8,498 nt of DNA, taken from assembly GCA_021767525.1 (NCBI GenBank), contig JAASTF010000127.1, positions 1 to 8,498 on the forward strand, read 5' to 3'. A model generated the notes under the pieces. The model saw only the letters and a program-made list of their open reading frames with translations. It was not told where the DNA came from and ran no database searches. Numbering within the stretch: position 1 is the stretch's first letter; the number at the start of each line of letters is the position of its first letter. The stretch is from Paracoccaceae bacterium. Its GTDB lineage: Bacteria > Pseudomonadota > Alphaproteobacteria > Rhodobacterales > Rhodobacteraceae. Below are positions 1-6,228 of this stretch, piece after piece. The translations under genes were made by a program, and so were the position numbers.

Positions 1-834
<834 letters not shown>

Positions 835-884
835 GACCGCTTAGTGCCGCAAGGCGCGGGGACGGTCAAACCGCAAAATGCGCC

Positions 885-1652
885 TTACTCGGCCGCGCGC
901 GGCAGATCGAACCGGTGCCGGGCCTCGGGTCCGTCCACGGTCGTTTCGGCGCCCAGATCGGGCAGCAGGTCGTGCAGCTCGGTGCGCAGGCGCTGAAGCT
1001 GGCTGGCCGCCACGCTTTCCTCCAGCTCGACCTGGTGCGCCCAATGCCGCAATTCCGAGGCGATCTGCTTGGCCTCGTCCAGACGGGCGTTGAACCGCTC
1101 GATCTCTTGCTGGCGCTGTTGCAGGAAACTGCGCGCGCGGGCCACCTTGTCGTCGGAATAGACCTCGGCCAGTTCGCGGCTGACATGGCTCATCTGCGCG
1201 GCGATTTCCAGCAGGTCCGGCTCAAGCTCTTCCAGGTCAGGGTGACGGCGCAGATGCGCCAGCCTTTCGCGCACCGCATCGAATTCCGAGGACAGGCGGA
1301 ACGCGCCCTCGCGGTCGGCGGTATGCGCCAGGTGATAGGCGCGCGCCACGTCCAGCATCCCGACCTGGAACCGGCGATGCGAGTTTTCCAGCGCCATGAT
1401 CCGCCCGCTGGCGGGCAGAAAGGCGGCCAGCATCACCGCCAGGGCGGCCAGCCCGGATTGCACCCAGATGCCCGCCTGCGGCAGCGCCGCGTCCCCCCAG
1501 GCCAGGTCGATTTGCAGCCAGGGCCAGACGCCCGCAGCCGACAGGCCGACAGACACGATACCGAAGGCTGCCGCCGCCAGAATGACACCATAGGACAGCC
1601 GTTGAAGCAGCCCCAATACAAGAACGAACACAGCGCGCAGCGACGCAGACAT
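885..1652 (-). CDS. Membrane-anchored coiled-coil protein of unknown function upstream of radA
   Basis: 255-residue protein. The N-terminal third is hydrophobic, with a likely membrane segment at about residues 8-40 and a second at about 63-80, separated by a Trp-rich stretch (WPWLQIDLAW). From about residue 84 it is charged and helical, with long runs rich in Glu, Arg, Leu and Gln (about 145-230) that look like a coiled coil, and it ends in an acidic, Pro-containing tail. The topology suggests a helical cytoplasmic domain anchored in the inner membrane. I recall close relatives in Rhodobacteraceae genomes being labelled 'DNA repair protein', probably from proximity to radA; I see no nuclease, helicase or DNA-binding motif supporting that. 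The ATG at 1652 is preceded by a purine-rich GGGGGGAA, a good ribosome binding site. Stop TAA at 885-887. Real gene with high confidence; function unknown. Confidence 0.85.
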   Translation of the reverse strand: MSASLRAVFVLVLGLLQRLSYGVILAAAAFGIVSVGLSAAGVWPWLQIDLAWGDAALPQAGIWVQSGLAALAVMLAAFLPASGRIMALENSHRRFQVGMLDVARAYHLAHTADREGAFRLSSEFDAVRERLAHLRRHPDLEELEPDLLEIAAQMSHVSRELAEVYSDDKVARARSFLQQRQQEIERFNARLDEAKQIASELRHWAHQVELEESVAASQLQRLRTELHDLLPDLGAETTVDGPEARHRFDLPRAAE

Positions 1653-1780
1653 AAGATTCCCCCCAGAACCGAAGATGTCTTATCGGCAAGTTTATGCCGA
1701 TCTGTCCGAATCTCTAAACAGATTTTTTCGTTTCCCGCGACTTGCCGTGGCGCGGCGCAACTTTAAGCCGTCACTGTCAC
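1653..1780 (-). promoter_or_regulatory. AT-richer intergenic region with inverted repeats, probable promoter of the coiled-coil gene/radA
   Basis: This 128-base gap between the pqiA-like stop and the coiled-coil gene start is clearly AT-richer than the flanking genes, especially about 1709-1735. It contains a perfect 7-base inverted repeat with a 6-base spacer (ATCGGCA/TGCCGAT, 1682-1701) and an adjoining 6-base inverted repeat with a 12-base spacer (ATCTGT/ACAGAT, 1700-1723). No pair of hexamers matches the sigma-70 consensus well, so I do not name a precise promoter. The gap breaks the tight spacing of the operon to its right, so a new transcription unit starting here for the coiled-coil gene and radA is a reasonable inference. 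Confidence 0.4.
1682..1701. repeat. 20-base inverted repeat, possible operator
   Basis: ATCGGCA at 1682-1688 and its exact complement TGCCGAT at 1695-1701 flank the 6-base spacer AGTTTA. It lies 30 bases upstream of the coiled-coil gene start. The size and symmetry are like a binding site for a dimeric regulator, but it could also form a small hairpin in a leader transcript. No regulator is visible nearby. Confidence 0.4.
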
Positions 1781-2242
1781 CTAACCGGAAACAGAGCCAT
1801 GCGAGGGCCCATGTTGTTTCGACATCAGGCCGATCGCCAGCGAGGCCAGGATACAGCCGGTGAACAGGTAAAGCCCCCAGGCGGTTTCGATCCGGCCCAC
1901 GCCGATGCCCTTGGCGACGGTAATGTAAAGCGCGATCAGGAAAATATCGGCCATCGCCAGCTTGCCCAGCACGGTCAGCGCCGGCATCGCGCGGCCGTCA
2001 AGCCAGCCGAATTGCACCAGCGCCAGGCCCAGCGTTTTCAGGTAAGGCGCGAACAGCGCGAACACCGTCACCAGCAGCGCCAGCACCACGTCGCTTTGCC
2101 ACAGAGATTGCAGACCGCTGATGACGCTGATTTCCGACAGGCCGAACAGCGGCAGAAGGCCCGCCCGCATCAGGGGCGCGAACCACGCAATGGGGAACAG
2201 GACCAGCAGCGAAAGGTTTGCCAGGCGCAGCGCGGTCTGCAT
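1781..2242 (-). CDS. PqiA-family (paraquat-inducible protein A) membrane protein, single domain
   Basis: 153-residue, strongly hydrophobic protein with about four membrane segments (about 6-28, 51-73, 97-113 and 121-141) and a short hydrophilic tail. The segment GKLAMADIFLIALYI (93-107) matches the conserved PqiA core, where a short basic/Met/Asp stretch leads into a helix. PqiA-type proteins are inner-membrane partners of MCE lipid-transport systems; E. coli PqiA has two such domains and about 417 residues, so this is a half-length, one-domain form. It starts 13 bases after the stop of the small membrane protein upstream and is probably the last gene of the alr-mlaE-mlaF operon. The ATG at 2242 has only a weak GGGG-type ribosome binding site. 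Context supports a role in envelope lipid handling; its precise function is not known. The symbol pqiA is not assigned because orthology to E. coli PqiA is uncertain. Confidence 0.8.
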   Translation of the reverse strand: MQTALRLANLSLLVLFPIAWFAPLMRAGLLPLFGLSEISVISGLQSLWQSDVVLALLVTVFALFAPYLKTLGLALVQFGWLDGRAMPALTVLGKLAMADIFLIALYITVAKGIGVGRIETAWGLYLFTGCILASLAIGLMSKQHGPSHGSVSG

Positions 2243-2255
2243 CGTCAGGCCCCGG

Positions 2256-2642
2256 CTACCATGTCAGCGTCCAAAGGCCCAAAAGCGCGGCCAGCAGGGT
2301 TAGGTGCACCAGGTCGATCCAGCGCCAGCGCACACCGCGCAGCACCGCCGACAGGGCCAGTGGCAGGCTGGCGGCCAGCGGCAGGGCCATGCCATTGGCC
2401 AGGTCGCCCGCGCGAATGCCCGCCTGCATCACCGCGCCGCCGCCAAAGCCGAACACCGCCGGGCCAAGCTGCGCCGCCGACCCCAGCACCGCCAGCACCA
2501 GCGCCAGCATACCCGCCTGACGCGACGGCCCCTGCGCCACGCCGCTGCGCAAAAGCGCCAGAATGGCCACGACGGGCAGGTAAAAGAATTCCTTTAGAAG
2601 GATGAAATTCACCAGCCAGGGGTTCGGTTGAAAGGCGTCCAT
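2256..2642 (-). CDS. Small four-helix membrane protein of unknown function in the mlaFE operon
   Basis: 128-residue hydrophobic protein that I cannot assign to a named family. It appears to have four membrane helices (about 11-31, 43-63, 84-102 and 108-127) with short loops. The N-terminus MDAFQPNPW is short and polar, a Gly-rich FGFGGGA follows the second helix (about 64-70), and a basic LRGVRWRW loop (about 101-108) lies before the last helix. It starts 9 bases after the mlaF-like stop, with a run of six G just upstream of the ATG serving as ribosome binding site, and is followed 13 bases later by the PqiA-like gene. Position between an ATPase/permease pair and a PqiA homologue suggests an accessory membrane subunit of that lipid transporter; this is inference from context only. 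Codon usage looks like that of its neighbours. Confidence 0.8.
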   Translation of the reverse strand: MDAFQPNPWLVNFILLKEFFYLPVVAILALLRSGVAQGPSRQAGMLALVLAVLGSAAQLGPAVFGFGGGAVMQAGIRAGDLANGMALPLAASLPLALSAVLRGVRWRWIDLVHLTLLAALLGLWTLTW

Positions 2643-2651
2643 CGACCCCCC

Positions 2652-3398
2652 TTAGCGCACCGCGGCGATCGGTCCCTCGGCGCGTCCGTTGATGAACTGA
2701 TCCAGATACGGATCGCCCGAGGCATCCATCTGCGCCACCGGGCCGGTCCACTTGATGACGCCATCATGCAGCATCGCCACATTGTCGGCAATCGCGCGCA
2801 CGCTACTCATATCGTGGGTGATGGTCATGGCGGTGGCGCCCATCTCGGTCACGATTTCGCGGATCAGCTCGTTGATGACGCCGGCCATGATCGGGTCAAG
2901 CCCGGTGGTGGGCTCGTCGAAAAAGATGATCTCGGGCTCGGCGGCGATGGCACGGGCAAGACCTACGCGTTTCTGCATGCCGCCGGACAGCTCGGCGGGC
3001 AGCTTGTCGGCCACGTCCGGTTTCAGGCCGACGCGGCGCAGTTTCTCGATCGCGATCTCGCGCGCCTGGTCCTTGGGTTTTTTCAGGCTGCCGCGCAGCA
3101 GGCGAAAGGCCACGTTCTGCCAGACCGGCAAACTGTCAAAAAGCGCGCCGCCCTGGAACAGCATCCCGAATCTCGCCAAAAACGCGTCGCGGTCGGCCTT
3201 GGCCACGTCTTGCCCGTCCAGCGTGATGGTGCCGCTGTCCGGCGTGACCAGCCCCAGGATGCATTTCAACAGCACCGATTTGCCGGTGCCGGAGCCGCCG
3301 ATGATGACCATCGAGGTGCCGCTGTCGATGGTCAGATCGACGCCGCGCAGCACCGCGTTGGCGCCGAATGCCTTTTGCACACCGTTCAGCGTGATCAT
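2652..3398 (-). CDS. mlaF: ABC transporter ATPase, MlaF family (lipid transport)
   Basis: 248-residue ATP-binding subunit predicted to power an MlaFE-type inner-membrane transporter that moves phospholipids between inner and outer membrane. All nucleotide-binding motifs are intact: Walker A GGSGTGKS (34-41), Q-loop Q82 in FQGGALF, signature LSGGMQKR (137-144), Walker B IIFFDEP (157-163) and switch His195. The signature ending in MQKR and the C-terminal FINGRAEGP tail (about 235-243) are typical of MlaF/Ttg2A rather than of general importers. The ATG at 3398 is preceded by AAGGGGG, a good ribosome binding site. It follows mlaE by 37 bases, its expected permease partner. No MCE substrate-binding gene (MlaD) follows; a small membrane protein comes instead. 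Family assignment is firm; the direction and exact lipid cargo cannot be read from sequence. Confidence 0.92.
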   Translation of the reverse strand: MITLNGVQKAFGANAVLRGVDLTIDSGTSMVIIGGSGTGKSVLLKCILGLVTPDSGTITLDGQDVAKADRDAFLARFGMLFQGGALFDSLPVWQNVAFRLLRGSLKKPKDQAREIAIEKLRRVGLKPDVADKLPAELSGGMQKRVGLARAIAAEPEIIFFDEPTTGLDPIMAGVINELIREIVTEMGATAMTITHDMSSVRAIADNVAMLHDGVIKWTGPVAQMDASGDPYLDQFINGRAEGPIAAVR

Positions 3399-3435
3399 GC
3401 GGCCCCCTTGGGCGCGGATATGGCAAGCCCGCCCG

Positions 3436-4221
3436 TCATACCGAGAAAAACAGCCCCGTCAGCAAGAAGTTCGCAGCCAGGATCAGGATCGCCGCGGCCT
3501 GCACCGACCCCTTGGTCGCGCCGCCCACGCCCTGCGCGCCGCGCCCCGAATTCATGCCGTAAAAACAGCCCATCGTCGTGGCGATGCCGCCGAACACCGC
3601 CCCCTTGACCAGCGATGAGATGATGTCGAGCGGTTCCAGGAAATCGACGGTGTTCTTAAGATAGGCCGCCGGGTTGAAGCCCAGGTTGTTCACCGCCACC
3701 ACATAGCCGCCGAACACGCCGATCACGTCGCCAACCGCCACCAGCAGCGGCACCACCAGCAGCCCGGCCAGAACGCGCGGCACGGTCAGGTATTTCATCG
3801 GGTGGGTCGAGAGCGTCACCAGCGCGTCGATCTGCTCGGTCACTTTCATCGTGGCGATCTCGGCCGCGATGCTAGATGTCACGCGCGCCGCGATCATCAG
3901 CCCCACCAGAACCGGCCCCAGCTCGCGCACCACGCCGATGGCGACGATTTGCGGCACGACCGCCTCGGCGTTGAAACGCGCGCCGCCGGCGTAAATCTGC
4001 AAGGCCAGCGCGCCGCCCGTGAAAATCGCGGTCAGCCCGACCACGGGCAGCGACAGCCATCCGATCTGGAACAGCGCCGACAGGAATTCCCGCGCGTAAA
4101 AGGGCGGTCGGGCCATGTGGCTGATCGCGTCCAGCGCAAACAGCGCCACGCGCCCGATCAGCGCCAGCGCCGCCAGCGTCACGCGCCCCAGCGCGCCCAG
4201 CGGGGCAAGCAGCGCCCTCAT
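3436..4221 (-). CDS. mlaE: ABC transporter permease, MlaE family (lipid transport)
   Basis: 261-residue inner-membrane permease of the MlaE/YrbE family, which forms the membrane dimer of the phospholipid ABC transporter. After an amphipathic N-terminus (about 1-45) there are about five hydrophobic segments. The family hallmark is intact: RELGPVL (99-105), then AARVTSSIAAEIATMKV with EQIDAL at 129-134, the cytoplasmic coupling region that contacts the ATPase. A second Gly-rich conserved block lies at about 205-235 (GAVFGGIATTMGCFYG). Its ATG shares ATGA with the alr stop (4218-4221), a four-base overlap typical of translational coupling, which also explains the lack of a clear ribosome binding site. 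The mlaF-like ATPase follows 37 bases downstream. Identification as MlaE family is firm. Confidence 0.92.
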   Translation of the reverse strand: MRALLAPLGALGRVTLAALALIGRVALFALDAISHMARPPFYAREFLSALFQIGWLSLPVVGLTAIFTGGALALQIYAGGARFNAEAVVPQIVAIGVVRELGPVLVGLMIAARVTSSIAAEIATMKVTEQIDALVTLSTHPMKYLTVPRVLAGLLVVPLLVAVGDVIGVFGGYVVAVNNLGFNPAAYLKNTVDFLEPLDIISSLVKGAVFGGIATTMGCFYGMNSGRGAQGVGGATKGSVQAAAILILAANFLLTGLFFSV

Positions 4222-5255
4222 GCGCTGTGGTACCGGCGGCGATAGCGCGCGCCCAGCGAGGTCAGGATTTCATAGCCGATGGTGCCCGCCGCATCGGCCA
4301 GCGTATCGACGCCATTGTGATGGCCCAGCAATTCCACCGCCTGCGGTTCGGGGCTGACGCCGGTCACGTCGACGCCGATCAGGTCCATCGAAATGCGGCC
4401 CACCACCTTGCAGGGCGTTTCACCCACCCAAACATAGGCGTCCGGCCCCATAGCGCGGATGATCCCGTCGGCATAGCCGGCGGCGATGGTGGCGATGCGC
4501 GCGGGCGCCTGGGCTGTCCAGGTGTTGCCATAGCCAACGGTTTCGCCGGCCTCTACGTCGCGGACCTGGATCACCGGCACCTGCACATGGGCCACCGGCA
4601 TCGCATCGTCGAAGGGGCGGCCGCCGTAAAGGCCCACGCCCGGGCGCGTCACGTCGAAATGATAGTCCGGCCCCAAAAGAATGCCGCCCGTGGCCGACAG
4701 CGAGCGCGGCGCCCGCAGCCCGTCGGTCATCTGGCGAAACACTTTCAGCTGCTGGGCGTTCATGGCATGGTCGGGCTCGTCCGCGCAGGCGAGGTGCGAC
4801 ATCACCAGCGTCAGGTTCTGCTGTGTTGCCACCTCGCGCAGGGCGGACCACTCGGCGGGTTCCATCCCGAGCCGGTTCATGCCGGTGTCGAGCTGAATGC
4901 CGAAGGGGTGGCCCGGCAGCGCCTCGAGATGACGCAGCATCTGATCCAGCGAATTGATCATCGGCACCAGCCCCAGATCGCCGATCATGTCGGTATCGCC
5001 CGGCATATGGCCCGAAAACACGTTGATTTCCGGCCCCGGACCCAGCGCCTGCCGCAGGGCGGCGCCTTCTTCGGCGACGGCCACGAAAAAGCGCCGTGCG
5101 CCTTCGCGGGCCAGCCGCCGCGCCACCCGGTCGGCGCCGCAGCCATAGCCATTGGCCTTGACCACGGCCGCGGTTTCGCAGGCGGTTTTGGCATCCAGCG
5201 CGCGCCAGTTCGCGGCGATGGCATCAAGGTCGATTGTCAGGGTCGCGGCAGTCAT
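4218..5255 (-). CDS. alr: Alanine racemase
   Basis: PLP-dependent racemase interconverting L- and D-alanine to supply D-Ala for peptidoglycan; cytoplasmic. The 345 residues show the fold type III barrel followed by a C-terminal beta domain. PLP lysine K33 lies in AVVKANGYG; R128 lies in DTGMNRLG; H154 in MSHLACAD; R204 in RPGVGLYG; the second catalytic base Y242 lies in VGYGNTW; AAGYADG (258-264) and GRISMD (286-291) are also family signatures. Length is slightly below the usual 355-370 but no core motif is missing. The start at 5255 (MTAATLTIDLDAI) fits the family; the upstream region has no good Shine-Dalgarno sequence. The end overlaps mlaE by four bases. In E. coli alr directly follows dnaB; here a DUF1194 gene lies between them. 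Very secure assignment; catabolic (dadX-like) use cannot be excluded but nothing nearby suggests it. Confidence 0.96.
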   Translation of the reverse strand: MTAATLTIDLDAIAANWRALDAKTACETAAVVKANGYGCGADRVARRLAREGARRFFVAVAEEGAALRQALGPGPEINVFSGHMPGDTDMIGDLGLVPMINSLDQMLRHLEALPGHPFGIQLDTGMNRLGMEPAEWSALREVATQQNLTLVMSHLACADEPDHAMNAQQLKVFRQMTDGLRAPRSLSATGGILLGPDYHFDVTRPGVGLYGGRPFDDAMPVAHVQVPVIQVRDVEAGETVGYGNTWTAQAPARIATIAAGYADGIIRAMGPDAYVWVGETPCKVVGRISMDLIGVDVTGVSPEPQAVELLGHHNGVDTLADAAGTIGYEILTSLGARYRRRYHSA

Positions 5256-5293
5256 GGGGGCGGTTTTGGCAGACGCGCGGGCAGGGTCAAGAG

Positions 5294-5311
5294 AAAAGGC
5301 GGCCCGGCCTT
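5294..5311 (-). terminator. Weak candidate intrinsic terminator after the DUF1194 gene
   Basis: On the minus strand the DUF1194 stop codon is part of AAGGC, which can pair with GCCTT after a 6-base loop and runs into TTTT then C. The stem is only five bases and the T-run short and partly inside the stem, so readthrough into alr is likely. Listed as a possibility. Confidence 0.25.
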
Positions 5312-6104
5312 ACGGCTCCATGAAGATATCCATGTTGCGTTGCCAAATCTCTTCGCCGATCAGGCAATTGTAGTCGGGCCTCTGGCGCATCTGCGCACGG
5401 ATGATGCGGGGCGGCTGACCTGCGATTTCCATCACCAGCTTGCGGCGCACCGCATCGCCGAAATCCTCCCACCGGGTCACGGGGATCAGAAAGGCACCGG
5501 GGCCGCCGATCACGCAGGCCTCGTAATAGACATCCAGATCGGGAATGCCCCAGCGCGACGACAGCGCATCGCTGGTCATCAGGGGCAGGCCGTTGATGGT
5601 GATGCCCTGCGCCAGCACCGCGTCGCGCGCATCATCCACCGCGCGGCCCGAGTTGTTGGGCCCGTCGCCCGATATGTCGATCACTCGTCGCAGCCCCTGA
5701 AATTCATTGCTTTCAATCGCTTGCGCGCCATACCTCAGCGCCCCCGAGATCGAGGTGCGGCGCATCCCGCCACCCGAGTTCAACAGGATCTGATCGGCGA
5801 TCCACGCCGCATCCTCGGGTGTTTCCAGCAGCGTCCAGGGCACGATCACGCGCTGGCTGCCCATGCCGGCCCATTCCACATATGTCACGGCAATGCGGCC
5901 CAGCAGCCCGCGCCCCACGGCGCCCATTACCGCGTCCGAGGTCAGCGCCGCCGCATACCCGCGGCGCTGGATTTCCAGCTCGGCCGGCTGCATCGAGCGG
6001 GACACATCCACCGCCAGAACCAGTTCGACATCGACCTCGACAAGGGTTTGAGCGGGCAGGGCGGTGCCCAGGCACATCAGGCAGGCGGCAAACAGGTTTC
6101 GCAT
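5310..6104 (-). CDS. Secreted DUF1194 protein with a von Willebrand factor A-like domain
   Basis: 264 residues if started at ATG 6104 (MRNLFAACLMCLG). The N-terminus looks like a signal peptide with cleavage after ALPA (about residue 18), so the mature protein should be periplasmic or exported. It then shows a VWA-like fold with a complete metal-binding MIDAS: D33-V-S35-R-S37 (DxSxS), T117 in RRTSISGAL, and D147 in ISGDGPNN. Two later cysteines (C198, C246) could form a disulfide. These features match DUF1194, a proteobacterial family without settled function; VWA domains generally bind protein partners through a metal ion. An upstream in-frame ATG at 6302 would add 66 residues overlapping the dnaB end and bury the signal peptide, so I reject it. 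No strong ribosome binding site is visible before 6104. It lies 124 bases after dnaB and 54 bases before alr. Confidence 0.88.
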   Translation of the reverse strand: MRNLFAACLMCLGTALPAQTLVEVDVELVLAVDVSRSMQPAELEIQRRGYAAALTSDAVMGAVGRGLLGRIAVTYVEWAGMGSQRVIVPWTLLETPEDAAWIADQILLNSGGGMRRTSISGALRYGAQAIESNEFQGLRRVIDISGDGPNNSGRAVDDARDAVLAQGITINGLPLMTSDALSSRWGIPDLDVYYEACVIGGPGAFLIPVTRWEDFGDAVRRKLVMEIAGQPPRIIRAQMRQRPDYNCLIGEEIWQRNMDIFMEP

Positions 6105-6228
6105 GACGGCATTGCGCCACAGGTTGCCGGCGCCTGTCCAATCACAAAAACGATGTGCAGGATTTAACCGCCGGAAACAGCGATCTGCTGCCCCGGAAAG
6201 AACCCCGTGCCCGCAATAGCCCAAGCCA
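6105..6228 (-). other. Intergenic gap between dnaB and the DUF1194 gene
   Basis: 124 bases. I see no convincing promoter or terminator. It holds a 7-base direct repeat CCGGAAA at 6171-6177 and 6193-6199, two helical turns apart (22 bases start to start), and a short dyad ACAGG/CCTGT at 6119-6123 and 6133-6137. Both are short enough to be chance in GC-rich DNA. Confidence 0.3.

Noticed and set aside
1700..1728. Plus-strand terminator-like ATCTGT/ACAGAT hairpin followed by a run of T
   Set aside because: There is no gene on the plus strand for it to end, the loop is 12 bases and the stem only six; kept only as an inverted repeat.
915..1766. 283-codon open frame on the plus strand opposite the coiled-coil gene
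   Set aside because: Antisense shadow. The minus-strand frame has coherent membrane and coiled-coil architecture and a good ribosome binding site.
2628..3608. 326-codon open frame on the plus strand opposite the mlaF-like gene
   Set aside because: Antisense to a complete ABC ATPase; composition and lack of motifs indicate a shadow frame.
6068..6104. Lipoprotein reading of the DUF1194 signal peptide (C8 or C11 as lipidated Cys)
   Set aside because: Neither cysteine has a proper lipobox before it and both are too close to the start; a signal peptidase I site after ALPA fits better.
4227..6167. 646-codon open frame on the plus strand opposite alr and the DUF1194 gene
   Set aside because: It is antisense to two genes with intact family motifs, its product is rich in His, Arg, Gln and Gly with no recognisable domain, and long antisense frames are a common by-product of GC-rich codon bias.
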